NCBI GenBank assembly: GCA_021186555.1
Contig: JAJKFL010000010.1
Coordinates: 22,956,179 to 23,020,178, forward strand
Direction: 5' to 3'
DNA length: 64,000 nt
DNA from: Reticulitermes speratus
Lineage: Eukaryota > Arthropoda > Insecta > Blattodea > Rhinotermitidae
The position numbers were made by a program, and so were the translations under genes. A model generated the notes under the pieces. The model worked only from the letters and a program-made list of their open reading frames with translations, ran no database searches and had not been told where the DNA came from. Of the stretch, positions 1 through 12,037 are shown in pieces (the first letter of the stretch is position 1; each line of letters starts with the position of its first letter).

Positions 1-226
1 TAATTTGTTTGAAGTTATTGCTCCAGTACAGTCAGACACAAATTGCAACAGCAGGAAATTAATTGACTCAGTTCGACTGTCACACCAATTACACTGTAAA
101 ACATGCTTATTCAATTAACGTTATTATATGTACGTTTCCAATAAAATTGAAGAGAAATTATGCAAACAAATATAGTCTGTATCGCTGCCTACGTACCTGT
201 TTAACAAAGCGCACTAGCACAGAACA
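1..226. other. Unassigned sequence
   Basis: I see no recognisable gene or repeat here. The last 14 bases (213-226) are the left target-site duplication of the SINE that follows. Confidence 0.5.
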
Positions 227-533
227 GGGGACACGCGGTGGCGCAGTTAGTTGAGGCACTGCTCTACAAGCCGGAATGACGCGGGTTCGATTCCCGATGG
301 TGTCATTGGAATTTTTCATTTACATAATGCTTCCGGCTGCACTATGCCCTGGGGTCGACTCAGCCTCTAACAGAAATGAATACCAGGAATATTTCCTGTG
401 GTGTAAAGGCGGCCGGTGCGTAGGGCTGACAACCTTACCACTTTCATGTGCCGATTGTCTATAAATCTGGGATCCTCAACCTCCTGGAACCCTAAGGGCC
501 TGTCCAGGCCTGTAATGGGATTGCTTTACCTTT
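227..533 (+). mobile_element. SINE B, full-length tRNA-headed retroposon
   Basis: The first 75 bases resemble a tRNA: an A-box-like TGGCGCAGTTAGTTGAGG and a perfect B box GGTTCGATTCC near 287. A non-tRNA body follows and the element ends in TTTACC. It is flanked by a 14-bp direct repeat, ACTAGCACAGAACA, at 213-226 and 534-547. That repeat is strong evidence of LINE-mediated insertion and fixes both ends. Other copies lie at 47802-48081 and 56330-56520 (minus strand). The family name is mine. Confidence 0.85.
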
Positions 534-690
534 ACTAGCACAGAACATGTAGCTAAGGACTGTATCGCCTATTTCAAAGTCTGCATAACGATACACAAAG
601 ACGGTATTTGTCAAATTACGTTTTATAAGTTAATAGTGGAACAGTGACTGACATCTGAGGATCTCACAGCGGTGTTGCTAAAGATTCATA

Positions 691-866
691 TCTTGATGCA
701 TACAACGCTGTGTCTTTGGGCGAATACTTCCCGATGTTTCGAATGATCGCAGCGCCTCCATCTTCAGGGTCAAGCAGTCCAAGAAGACTGTTAGACCCTC
801 GAGATGTAGACACTAACATCTTTCGAAACGTCGGGAAGTCCTCACCCAACGACACAGCGTTGCAAC
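691..866. repeat. Fold-back element with internal CGAAACGTCGG motif
   Basis: Two imperfect inverted arms (704-743 and 822-861) pair across a roughly 80-bp centre. The right arm holds TTCGAAACGTCGGGAAG and the left arm its complement with a few changes. Inverted relatives with the same inner motif are at 14637-14815 and 62899-63058. It could be a non-autonomous DNA transposon or part of a Penelope-like inverted pair; no coding sequence is visible. Confidence 0.55.
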
Positions 867-904
867 CCATAAGATTTTAATCTTTATCATTAAATCAAAA
901 TAAC

Positions 905-1165
905 AGCTGACAAGCTGACCGTTCCTCAGCAAGTCAGTACGTTCCCGCATTTTACTCAACACCACGATCGTTTACCGGTCCTATCCTGAGCCAGATAAAT
1001 CCAGTCCAGACCGTTGCACTTTATTTAAGGCCCGTTTCAAAATGTTTCTTCCATCTATGTCTAGGTCTTTAAAGTGGCGTCTTTCTTTTGAGCTTCCACA
1101 CCTAAATCGTGTATGTTTTTCTCTTCCCCCAAAACGTAACAAACGCCCCGCCCATTAATATAAAC
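905..1165 (-). mobile_element. LINE-a 3' fragment, diverged
   Basis: On the minus strand this matches the C-terminal coding end and 3' tail of LINE-a, best seen at 35971-36340 and 60459-60755. Shared landmarks are the complement of TCCTATCCTGAGCCAGAT and of the GRPRRRW-encoding stretch. It carries many substitutions and is an old, dead copy. Confidence 0.6.
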
Positions 1166-1427
1166 GTCTGTCTTCTAATACTGAAATCAATTAGTCGTAA
1201 GCGCTGCCAAAACCTTCACGCCTCAACCTCTATTAGGGGAAGTTAGAAAGGACTATTTCGGCATTTACAGAAAAAATGTTGCTCCATCGTTAACGTTAAT
1301 CTATAAGCAAAGTAATCCTCGTTTTAGAAACGAAAAACCTAATTGTCAGAGACTGTCTTCAGACACGCAATACCGTGTAGAAATTTGCCACTTCTTTCGG
1401 CAATTTGTGTTAGGTTATGTCAGTCTA

Positions 1428-1715
1428 GGGGCCGCGATAGCTCAGTCGGTATAGCAACTCGCTACGGGCTGTACGGTCCGGGGATCGAATCCCGGTGGGG
1501 GCGAGATTGTTCGCAGCCGTCCAGACCGGCCCTGGGGCCCACCCAGCCTCCTGTACAATGGGTACCGGGTCTTTCCCGGGGGTAAAGCGGCCGGGGCGTG
1601 GTGCTGACCACCCACCCCCAACTAGCGCCGGGGTCAAGAATGAGTATAGCTATACCTCTACTCCCCCTTTGAGCCTTCGTGGCCTGTTGTAGGGAGAGCT
1701 TTGCCTTACTTTACT
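1428..1715 (+). mobile_element. SINE A, full-length tRNA-headed retroposon
   Basis: It starts GGCCGCGATAGCTCAGTCGG (A-box region) and carries a B-box-like GGGGATCGAATCCC about 50 bases later. The body includes the conserved CCTGTACAATGGGTACCGGG block, and the end is a pyrimidine-rich CCTTACTTTAC. A 13-bp target-site duplication, TTATGTCAGTCTA, lies at 1415-1427 and 1716-1728. The tRNA-like head is not a functional tRNA: the acceptor stem does not close. Confidence 0.9.
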
Positions 1716-1823
1716 TTATGTCAGTCTACATTAGTAAATAATTATGTGCTTATTCATTAATTTATTTTCATTTATTTATATAATTATTAATGTCATCATT
1801 TGTCTAAAAATTTATATACATAT

Positions 1824-2081
1824 CCCCCCCCACATGGCCCAACAGCTCCTAGTGGGCCAGAGTCTCCTCATTATCGACGCTTCACGATCACACTCAGACA
1901 CACCACACTCGGTAGGACTCCTCTGGACGAGTGATCAGCCCGTCGCAGAGACCTCTACTTGACAACACACAACACTCACAACAGACAGACATCCATGCCC
2001 CCGGTGGGATTCGAACCCACAATCACAGCAAGCGAGCGGCCGCAGACCCACGCCTTAGACCGCGCGGCCACTGGGATCGGC
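1824..2081 (-). mobile_element. SINE C, full-length tRNA-headed retroposon
   Basis: On the minus strand the head reads CAGTGGCCGCGCGGTCTAAG, with a B box GGTTCGAATCCC. The body (TGATCACTCGTCCAGAGGAG) and a GGGCC-rich tail follow. It resembles a tRNA-Leu type head. Flanking AATTTATATA-type repeats at 1809-1822 and 2082-2095 look like a target-site duplication with one mismatch. Confidence 0.88.
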
Positions 2082-2159
2082 AATTTATATATATAGCTTA
2101 TTTATAACTCCATATATTTATATATAATTATATAACGAGTACGTAATTATTTATTCGTG

Positions 2160-2262
2160 ACCTCAGGCATCCGCCACGGTGTAAATCAGGTCTTCGCTGT
2201 TTTGGAATGTTACCAGTCAACTCTGCGTAACATCCCAGAAGAGCGAAGACCTCGTTTATCTG
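2160..2262. repeat. Fold-back element remnant
   Basis: An inverted pair AGGTCTTCGC ... GCGAAGACCT encloses GTTAC ... GTAAC over about 75 bases. The arm sequence GTAACATCCCAGAAGAG matches the fold-back family at 14637-14815. Confidence 0.5.
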
Positions 2263-3062
2263 CTTACTTTTATTTCATATAAAAATTTAATGACGATGAC
2301 ATTCTCAGCTAATTCCACGCTATATATATATACCTCCGCAGTCACATTACATTCACGCTACGCATTTGTCTGAGTTTCTTGCAACCACAATTCTGAATGT
2401 GTGACACTTTTCATCGCGCTTTTACTCGTCTATCCGTAATAACATTCACTGCAAAGTATAAATCCTTCATCTATTGATCTATTTTCTAATGTAAAATACG
2501 ATTTCCAAGCCCGGATTCTTAACAGGGCTTTTTCTTGCAATGACTTTTAGTTAACGGACCAGACTGTACGTCGTCACCACTAACTACGACATTCCACCCC
2601 TGATTTCAGCCGGCTCCGCGGCCTACCTTATTCAAATAAATAACGTAACCCAATCTGACGGTTGCTTACATTACATTTAGACTTACACGTGTGAATCCAG
2701 CAGTAAGCCCTTTAGTGCAGTCATATCAGCTAATCAACACGGATTCTCCTTTGACACTAATTATACCGACAGATCTACAGACAAGCAGACCTCTGCTCAC
2801 AATCTGTCTGTGGTCTCAGTATGTGTACCACAAAATTAACTCAAACATTTCGCTGTGGCTGTGTTTCTACTTGCCACTAAAGTTAAATCAAATTCAATAA
2901 CGTATTACCCTCCCAAACGCAAACAGTCCTACGGTTACACACACAGCATTTCAGGATTCTAATACGGAAACTTCATAGGCATAACAGAAAGTATGTCACG
3001 TAACTGCATTCCTATTGCGCAAACTTTTCAAACACAAACCCCGAACAAAGGAAAGGACCTAG
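2263..3062. other. Unassigned AT-rich sequence
   Basis: I recognise no gene, SINE or tandem structure in these 800 bases. Short open frames are present but none has a recognisable domain. Confidence 0.5.
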
Positions 3063-3343
3063 GGCCGTGCCATGGCTCAGGCGGTTAGTCGCCGGCCTCC
3101 CCCGCGGAGGCCAAGGTTCGATACCGGGTCAGTCCTGTGGGATTTGTGGTGGACAAAGTGGCACTGGGACAGGTTTTTCCCTGAGTACTTCGGTTTTCCC
3201 CTGTCAGTTTAATTCCACCGGTGCTCCATTACACGGAAAAATTAAAAAACTAATTATCTTCATCACAGGGTTGCACAATAAGCCTTAAGGCTGCGGTGCG
3301 TCTATAGCATCTGCTGCGGGGCCCTTCACCACAAAAAAAAAAT
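3063..3343 (+). mobile_element. SINE D, full-length tRNA-headed retroposon
   Basis: The head GGCCGTGCCATGGCTCAGGC is followed by a B-box-like GGTTCGATACC. The body carries TTTGTGGTGGACAAAGTGGC and the 3' end is GGGGCCCTTCACC plus an A-run. Related copies are at 13058-13232, 22573-23088 and 46905-47176 (all minus). Confidence 0.82.
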
Positions 3344-3410
3344 CATTCACCGTCCATCAACTGAACGTCGCCTGTACATCCTAAACAATTCATGGCGTCT
3401 TTAAGAAGCT

Positions 3411-3547
3411 GTCCCTGTCAACGCCATGAAGAAATATAGGGGGAGCAGAGGTATAACTCCACTTATTCTTAATCTAGACACTAGGTGGGAGAGACTAACT
3501 CCACGCCCCAGCCCGTTTACCCAGGGAAAGAGCCCTGGTACTCATAC
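3411..3547 (-). mobile_element. SINE A fragment (3' half)
   Basis: The complement of the SINE A 3' body is recognisable from GGGGGAGCAGAGGTATA to GAGCCCTGGTACTCAT. The tRNA-like head is absent, so the copy is truncated at its 5' side. Confidence 0.65.
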
Positions 3548-4054
3548 ATTTCACTTCAGAGCTTCAGAAAACAAAATTCTCTTCGTCGGGTATTTCTAGG
3601 ATACTGTAACAAACGAGAAGTGTTTTGGTCTGCAGAACCTCCGGGCATTCGAAAGAGATGTGATGTTTATCATGCTTCAGCGACAGGATGTGGATTACGA
3701 ATATCCATGGCTTCCGTTAGAAGCGGGTTTCTTTCAACTCGACGCGTTGTGTTTTCAAAAGCCTGCGGAAATACTTTACGAAAACTCTTTCAGTTGAAAG
3801 TGGCGTACCTAGGAATAACAAACCGATATTGATTTAACAGCACAATGACGAAGCTGTACGAGTATTCAGCTCGGAAAAGATCCGCTGAGTAGCTTGCAGC
3901 TGGCTACTGGGAAAATGATGCCAATGTATTCGTACTATGTCCTCGGTGGCGGAGATTTGTTCTCCTTAGGTTTGCTTGCAGTAAAGACCTTTGAAAATTC
4001 CAACAAATTGCTGTAGACAACGCATAAGCGAGTCTGCTATGTATTGGTAAACAC
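3548..4054. other. Unassigned sequence
   Basis: An open frame of about 115 codons overlaps the SINE fragment and runs to 3832, but it shows no recognisable domain. I see no other structure here. Confidence 0.4.
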
Positions 4055-4590
4055 TAGGAGTCTGACATAGGAGAAGTGTACGTCGAGCCCTCTTCGATTA
4101 CTAACATAGGATCGCATAAAGTATGTACATGTCAGCTTCTATCTACGTAAAACTATTAGTCTGACATAGGAGAAAGTATGTACATTTCGAGCTTCTCGAC
4201 TTCGTAAACACTAGAGTCTGACATAGGAAAGTATGTACTTAAGCCTTCTGCCTACTCTACCCTTAAAACACTATTAGTCTGACATAGGAAAAAGTATGTA
4301 CATTTCGAGGCCTTCTGCCGACTCTACCCGTAAAACACTAGGAGTCTTGAATAGGAGAAAGTATGTACATTCAAGCCTTCTGCCGACTCTACCCGTAAAA
4401 CACTATTAGTCTTGAATAGGAGAAAGTATGTACATTTCGAGGCCTTCTGCCGACTCTATCCGTTAAACACCAGGAGTCTTCTATGGGAGAAAGTATGTAC
4501 ATATCGAAGCCTTCTGCGACTCTATCCCCAAAACAATGAGAGTCAACCGCAGTAGAAAGCATGTACATGTCTAGCCCGTCTGACGACTAA
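4055..4590. repeat. Degenerate tandem array, unit about 62 bp
   Basis: About eight or nine imperfect units each carry AGTCTGACATAGGAGAAAG, GTATGTACAT, CCTTCTGCCGACTCTACC and AAAACACTA. Units differ by substitutions and small indels, more than in the other arrays of the window. This suggests an older array. Confidence 0.8.
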
Positions 4591-5236
4591 CGCCATCTGT
4601 CTGTCAGTTCAACTACCTTCTCTGTGAGTAAATGATATACGCTCTTAGCGGTTTATGGTTTCCTTTGTGATACTGTCAGTGAATCATACTGGACTGCGGC
4701 GATGACAGGATGATTGGTGAATGAAAAACTGGGAACAACTTCAAAGGAAGTGGTCGTGATCTATTTTAGGTACGCGTATTGTCCGGATATTTGACTACAG
4801 GTATTAGGCAATACAACGACCTTTGTCAGGACTGATGGTGTACCGACAGGGATTCGAACTGGACACCTCCCTATAATTACAAATGTAAAAACCTGTTCAG
4901 AAAAAAAGTTAACCAAACACAAAACATCAGATGCCTTTATATATGTACATTATATCCCCTCAGACTGGCCCAATTCTTACGGTTGCAATTACAGTAGATA
5001 CCCAGCCATCTTTTAGGCAGGAAAAACGACTAAAAGCTTATGCAAACCTGTCACACAGGCAACACGCCAATGCATGTCTCCAGTTTCTGCTCTTCGTAGG
5101 ATATCGTGCCTCCTTGTTCACATTCTACGCAAGGAAAAGCACTTGGTAACCAAATATTTCGCCTACATTTCGTCTTCTTTACAATTTTATATCCCATAAC
5201 GTTCTTACACGCTACATTCGCATATGCATATATATA
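4591..5236. other. Unassigned sequence with one B-box-like site
   Basis: At 4848-4870 the text GGGATTCGAACTGGACACC is the complement of a tRNA B box in SINE-like context, but no matching A box or body is convincing. The rest is unrecognised. Confidence 0.4.
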
Positions 5237-5590
5237 AGCTAACTAACTAACTAACTCCATGGAGCACAGTCCTTCTTGAGAAGCTAACAGTTCCTCAGCT
5301 AGTCAAGAAATTCCCCACGTTTTATGGAAACTGAAGGTTCATTACCGCACTCACAACAGCCCGCCACCTGTCCCTATCCTGAGCCATATTAATCCATGCC
5401 CCCCATTCCACTTCTTGAAGATCCATTTTAATATTATCCTCCCATCTACGCCTGGGTCTTCAAAGTGATCTCTTTCCCTCAGGTCTCCCCACCAAAATCC
5501 TGTATGCATCTCTCCCCTCACCCATACGTGCTACATGCCCCGCCCACCTCATTATTCTTGATTTTATCACCCGGATAATATTTGTTTTTA
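5237..5590 (-). mobile_element. LINE-a 3' end: C-terminal coding end, 3' UTR and (TTAG)n tail
   Basis: Read on the minus strand this continues out of the 100-bp array. It encodes the familiar LINE C-terminal stretch ([12 protein letters not shown] and GRPRRRW-like motifs, here with changes), then a short 3' UTR ending CTCCATGGAGTTAGTTAGTT. The (TTAG)n tail at 5237-5255 marks the 3' terminus. Together with the array it forms one 5'-truncated LINE-a insertion whose coding region has been expanded internally. The clade is not determined; GRPRRRW-type C-termini occur in several APE-type LINEs. Confidence 0.75.
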
Positions 5591-8500
5591 AGTACAGATC
5601 ATTAAGTTACTCGTTATGTAGTCTTCTCCACTCCCCTGTTACCTCGTCCCACTTAGACCGAAATATCCTCCTCAGCACACTACTCAGATCAGTACAGATC
5701 ATAAAGTTCCTCGTTATGTAGTCTTCTCCACTCCCCTGTTACCCCGTCCCACTTAGACCCAAATATCCTCCTCAGCACACTATTCAGATCAGTACAGATC
5801 ATAAAGTTCCTCGTTATGTAGTCTTCTCCACACCCCTGTTACCCCGTCCCACTTAGACCCAAATATCCTCCTCAGCACACTATTCAGATCAGTACAGATC
5901 ATAAAGTTCCTCGTTATGTAGTCTTCTCCACACCCCTGTTACCCCGTCCCACTTAGACCGAAATATCCTCCTCAGCACACTATTCAGATCAGTACAGATC
6001 ATAAAGTTCCTCGTTATGTAGTCTTCTCCACTCCCCTGTTATACCCCGTCCCACTTAGACCCAAATATCCTCCTCAGCACACTATTCAGATCAGTACAGA
6101 TCATAAAGTTCCTCGTTATGTAGTCTTCTCCACACCCCTGTTACCCCGTCCCACTTAGACCCAAATATCCTCCTCAGCACACTATTCAGATCAGTACAGA
6201 TCATAAAGTTCCTCGTTATGTAGTCTTCTCCACACCCCTGTTACCCCGTCCCACTTAGACCCAAATATCCTCCTCAGCACACTATTCAGATCAGTACAGA
6301 TCATAAAGCTCCTCGTTATGTAGTCTTCTCCACTCCCCCGTTACCTCGTCACTCTTAGGCCCAAATATCCTCCTCAGCACACTATTCAGATCAGTACAGA
6401 TCATAAAGCTCCTCGTTATGTAGTTTTCTCCACTCCCCCGTTACCTCGTCACTCTTAGACCCAAATATCCTCCTCAGCACACTATTCAGATCAGTACAGA
6501 TCATAAAGCTCCTCGTTATGTAGTCTTCTCCACTCCCCCGTTACCTCGTCACTCTTAGACCCAAATATCCTCCTCAGCACACTATTCAGATCAGTACAGA
6601 TCATAAAGTTACTCGTTATGTAGTCTTCTCCACTCCCCTGTTACCCCGTCCCTCTTAGACCCAAATATCCTCCTCAGCACACTATTCAGATCAGTACAGA
6701 TCATAAAGTTACTCGTTATGTAGTCTTCTCCACTCCCCTGTTACCCCGTCCCTCTTAGGCCCAAATATCCTCCTCAGCACACTATTCAGATCAGTACAGA
6801 TCATAAAGTTCCTCGTTATGTAGTCATCTCCACTCCCCCGTTACCTCGTCACTCATAGACCCAAATATCCCCCTCACCACACTATTCAGATCAGTACAGA
6901 TCATAAAGTTACTCGTTATGTAGTCTTCTGCACTCCCCGTTACCTCGTCCCTCTTAGACCCAAATATCCTCCTCAGCACACTATTCAGATCAGTACAGAT
7001 CATAAAGTTACTCGTTATGTAGTCTTCTCCACTCCCTGTTACCCCGTCCCTCTTAGGCCCAAATATCCTCCTCAGCACATTCAGATCAGTACAGATCATA
7101 AAGTTACTCGTTATGTAGTCTTCTGCACTCCCCTGTTACCCCGTCCCTCTTAGGCCCAAATATCCTCCTCAGCACACTATTCAGATCAGTACAGATCATA
7201 AAGTTACTCGTTATGTAGTCTTCTGCACTCCCCCGTTACCCCGTCCCTCTTAGGCCCAAATATCCTCCTCAGCACACTATTCAGATCAGTACAGATCATA
7301 AAGTTACTCGTTATGTAGTCTTCTGCCCCTCCCCTGTTACCCCGTCCCTCTTAGCCCAAATATCCCCTCAGCACACTATTCAGATCAGTACAGATCATAA
7401 AGTTCTCGTTATGTAGTCTTCTCCACTCCCCCGTTACCCCGTCACTCTTAGACCCAAATATCCTCCTCAGCACACTATTCAGATCAGTACAGATCATAAA
7501 GTTACTCGTTATGTAGTCTTCTGCACTCCCCCGTTACCTCGTCCCTCTTAGACCCAAATATCCTCCTCAGCACACTATTCAGATCAGTACAGATCATAAA
7601 GTTACTCGTTATGTAGTCTTCTCCACTCCCCTGTTACCCCGTCCCTCTTAGGCCCAAATATCCTCCTCAGCACACTATTCAGATCAGTACAGATCATAAA
7701 GTTACTCGTTATGTAGTCTTCTGCACTCCCCTGTTACCCCGTCCCTCTTAGGCCCAAATATCCTCCCAGCACACTATTCAGATCAGTACAGATCATAAAG
7801 TTACTCGTTATGTAGTCTTCTGCACTCCCCCGTTACCCCGTCCCTCTTAGGCCCAAATATCCTCCTCAGCACACTATTCAGATCAGTACAGATCATAAAG
7901 TTACTCGTTATGTAGTCTTCTCCACTCCCCTGTTACCCCGTCCCTCTTAGCCCCAAATATCCCCCTCAGCACACTATTCAGATCAGTACAGATCATAAAG
8001 TTCCTCGTTATGTAGTCTTCTGCACTCCCCGTTACCCCGTCCCTCTTAGGCCCAAATATCCTCCTCAGCACACTATTCAGATCAGTACAGATCATAAAGT
8101 TACTCGTTATGTAGTCTTCTGCACTCCCCCGTTACCCCGTCCCTCTTAGGCCCAAATATCCTCCTCAGCACACTCTTCAGATCAGTACAGATCATAAAGT
8201 TCCTCGTTATGTAGTCTTCTCCACTCCCCTGTTACCCCGTCCCTCTTAGCCCCAAATATCCCCCTCAGCACACTATTCAGATCAGTACAGATCATAAAGC
8301 TCCTCGTTATGTAGTCTTCTCCACTCCCCTGTTACCCCGTCCCTCTTAGACCCAAATATCCCCCTCAGCACACTATTCAGATCAGTACAGATCATAAAGT
8401 TCCTCGTTATGTAGTCTTCTGCACTCCCCCGTTACCTCGTCCCTCTTAGGCCCAAATATCCTCCTCAGCACACTATTCAGATCAGTACAGATCATAAAGT

Positions 8501-10277
8501 TCCTCGTTATGTAGTCTTCTTCACTCCCCCGTTACCTCGTCCCTCTTAGGCCCAAATATCCTCCTCAGCACACTATTCAGATCAGTACAGATCATAAAGT
8601 TCCTCGTTATGTAGTCTTCTGCACTCCCCCGTTACCTCGTCCCTCTTAGGCCCAAATATCCTCCTCAGCACACTATTCAGATCAGTACAGATCATAAAGT
8701 TCCTCGTTATGTAGTCTTCTGCACTCCCCGTTACCTCGTCCCTCTTAGGCCCAAATATCCTCCTCAGCACACTTTTCAGATCAGTACAGATCATAAAGTT
8801 CCTCGTTATGTAGTCTTCTGCACTCCCCCGTTACCTCGTCCCTCTTAGGCCCAAATATCCTCCTCAGCACACTATTCAGATCAGTACAGATCATAAAGTT
8901 CCTCGTTATGTAGTCTTCTTCACTCCCCCGTTACCTCGTCCCTCTTAGGCCCAAATATCCTCCTCAGCACACTATTCAGATCAGTACAGATCATAAAGTT
9001 CCTCGTTATGTAGTCTTCTGCACTCCCCCGTTACCTCGTCCCTCTTAGGCCCAAATATCCTCCTCAGCACACTATTCAGATCAGTACAGATCATAAAGTT
9101 CCTCGTTATGTAGTCTTCTGCACTCCCCCGTTACCTCGTCCCTCTTAGGCCCAAATATCCTCCTCAGCACACTTTTCAGATCAGTACAGATCATAAAGTT
9201 CCTCGTTATGTAGTCTTCTGCACTCCCCCGTTACCTCGTCCCTCTTAGGCCCAAATATCCTCCTCAGCACACTATTCAGATCAGTACAGATCATAAAGTT
9301 CCTCGTTATGTAGTCTTCTGCACTCCCCCGTTACCTCGTCCCTCTTAGGCCCAAATATCCTCCTCAGCACACTCTTCAGATCAGTACAGATCATAAAGTT
9401 CCTCGTTATGTAGTCTTCTCCACTCCCCTGTTACCCCGTCCCTCTTAGCCCCAAATATCCCCCTCAGCACACTATTCAGATCAGTACAGATCATAAAGCT
9501 CCTCGTTATGTAGTCTTCTCCACTCCCCTGTTACCCCGTCCCTCTTAGACCCAAATATCCCCCTCAGCACACTATTCAGATCAGTACAGATCATAAAGTT
9601 CCTCGTTATGTAGTCTTCTGCACTCCCCCGTTACCTCGTCCCTCTTAGGCCCAAATATCCTCCTCAGCACACTATTCAGATCAGTACAGATCATAAAGTT
9701 CCTCGTTATGTAGTCTTCTTCACTCCCCCGTTACCTCGTCCCTCTTAGGCCCAAATATCCTCCTCAGCACACTATTCAGATCAGTACAGATCATAAAGTT
9801 CCTCGTTATGTAGTCTTCTGCACTCCCCCGTTACCTCGTCCCTCTTAGGCCCAAATATCCTCCTCAGCACACTATTCAGATCAGTACAGATCATAAAGTT
9901 CCTCGTTATGTAGTCTTCTGCACTCCCCCGTTACCTCGTCCCTCTTAGGCCCAAATATCCTCCTCAGCACACTTTTCAGATCAGTACAGATCATAAAGTT
10001 CCTCGTTATGTAGTCTTCTGCACTCCCCCGTTACCTCGTCCCTCTTAGGCCCAAATATCCTCCTCAGCACACTATTCAGATCAGTACAGATCATAAAGTT
10101 CCTCGTTATGTAGTCTTCTGCACTCCCCCGTTACCTCGTCCCTCTTAGGCCCAAATATCCTCCTCAGCACACTATTCAGATCAGTACAGATCATAAAGTT
10201 CCTCGTTATGTAGTCTTCTGCACTCCCCTGTTACCCCGTCCCTCTTAGGCCCAAATATCCTCCTCAGCACCATATTC
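5591..10277 (-). repeat. 100-bp tandem array made from LINE-a coding sequence (about 47 copies)
   Basis: A unit of about 100 bp repeats from 5591 to 10277. In one minus-strand frame a unit encodes [34 protein letters not shown]. This is the LINE segment just before the HVARMG motif, so the satellite was born inside a LINE. Because 100 is not a multiple of 3, the frame changes at each unit and the array is not coding. At 10262-10278 the outermost unit runs into the complement of GTGTTCGAGAATATGGTGC (VFEN), the natural upstream LINE sequence. Variant units recur at 1.2-kb and 0.4-kb spacing. Confidence 0.92.
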
Positions 10278-10278
10278 T

Positions 10279-10462
10279 CGAACACCCTATGTATAAGCTA
10301 CCGCACTAAAACGTACACACGCACTCCTCTGTCTACTTTCCAGTTGCCAAACATTTCAGCACAAGTCTACGTTTCATATCCCCCTCCATACAAAGGGGCA
10401 ACTTGCTCGAATTCCCTTTCAGTTCTTCTCAATTTTCAAATTCCTGCTTCCATCTATATTAC
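10279..10462. other. Unassigned sequence between two arrays
   Basis: This should be upstream LINE-a sequence on the minus strand, but I cannot recognise LINE coding motifs beyond the first few codons. It leads directly into the 44-bp array. Confidence 0.4.
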
Positions 10463-11349
10463 TCCACTTCCCCCATTTTTACAACCATATATGTAACACT
10501 ATTTGCTCCACTTCCCCCATTTTTACAACCATCAATGTAACACTACTTGCTCCACTTCCCCCATTTTTACAACCATCAATGTAACACTATTTGCTCCACT
10601 TCCCCCATTTTTACAACCATCAATGTAACACTATTTACTCCACTTCCCCATTTTTACAACCATCAATGTAACACTACTTGCTCCACTTCCCCCATTTTTA
10701 CAACCATCAATGTAACACTATTTACTCCACTTCCCCCATTTTTACAACCATCAATGTAACACTATTTGCTCCACTTCCCCCATTTTTACAACCATCAATG
10801 TAACACTACTTGCTCCACTTCCCCCATTTTTACAACCATCAATGTAACACTATTTACTCCACTTCCCCCATTTTTACAACCATCAATGTAACACTATTTG
10901 CTCCACTTCCCCCATTTTTACAACCATCAATGTAACACTACTTGCTCCACTTCCCCCATTTTTACAACCATCAATGTAACACTATTTGCTCCACTTCCCC
11001 CATTTTTACAACCATCAATGTAACACTATTTGCTTCACTTCCCCCATTTTTACAACCATCAATGTAACACTATTTGCTCCACTTCTCCCATTTTTACAAC
11101 CATCAATGTAACACTATTTGCTTCACTTCCCCCATTTTTACAACCATCAATGTAACACTATTTGCTCCACTTCCCCCATTTTTACAACCATCAATGTAAC
11201 ACTATTTGCTCCACTTCCCCCATTTTTACAACCATCAATGTAACACTATTTGCTCCACTTCCCCCATTTTTACAACCATCAATGTAACACTATTTGCTCC
11301 ACTTCCCCCATTTTTACAACCATCAATGTAACACTATTTGCTCCACTTA
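10463..11349. repeat. 44-bp tandem array (about 20 copies)
   Basis: The unit contains CTCCACTTCCCCCATTTTTA and CAACCATCAATGTAACACTA. Units are highly uniform; the main variants are TTGCT/TTACT/CTTGCT and one CTTCTCCC. The array abuts the LINE-a satellite. Confidence 0.95.
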
Positions 11350-12037
11350 AAATTCGTATATAAAATTATTATTTCACTTCAAATTAATTTCCCTTTACGA
11401 CGTTTCAAGTAGCAATGTTCAGAAATACAACAATATAATGTACAAAATCAAACAATAAGGAAGTACAATCTTCACTGCTCTCACACGCATAACTTTGGTG
11501 CTGAATTCTTACATGTGACAACCCATTGTGTGAAATTTGATATTGAGGAGTTTCATGAAAATATGCCGAGAAAATCCAATTGTTAAAATCGGGCACAAAT
11601 ATCGGGCACTCTACATGAAGTACGTTTTACTGTAGCCAGCGAAATTAAATCGCCATAAAATTGCGTCTTGGAGTGAAACGGTATCAGGCTGTTAGCATAG
11701 CTGAGGTGATGAACATCACTATCAGTCTGAACACAACTATCTTTACTAGACAAAGGGTCTGTCTGTCTGTCTAATTGAGCAACATTTCTCAACTTAAATT
11801 AGGTCATCTTCAGGTTCAAACTAAAAAACATACTGAGAAAGACAATCTATATATGTTTTACAGTGTCAGTCTATAGATGACTCAATTTAAGGTCGAAACA
11901 TGTCGCCTATTTGATAAATTTCACTCTATTGTGTAATAAAAACTGTTGTGTTGAAACTGATAGTGATTTTACTTACTTGGTACTGAAATTTAATGACAAC
12001 GGTACGCTTATTACTGCTATAACAGTAGCAGAACCAC
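11350..12037. other. Unassigned sequence with a possible hairpin motif
   Basis: No gene is recognised. At about 11873-11915 GATGACTCAATTTAAGGTC is followed by GAAACATGTCGCC, a weak relative of the hammerhead-like motif found elsewhere; the core is not intact. Confidence 0.35.

Noticed and set aside
1428-1500. tRNA genes at SINE heads
   Set aside because: A and B boxes are present, but acceptor and anticodon stems do not close and each head continues into a SINE body with target-site duplications.
3485-3832. 115-codon open frame
   Set aside because: It begins inside a SINE A fragment in the wrong strand and shows no known domain.
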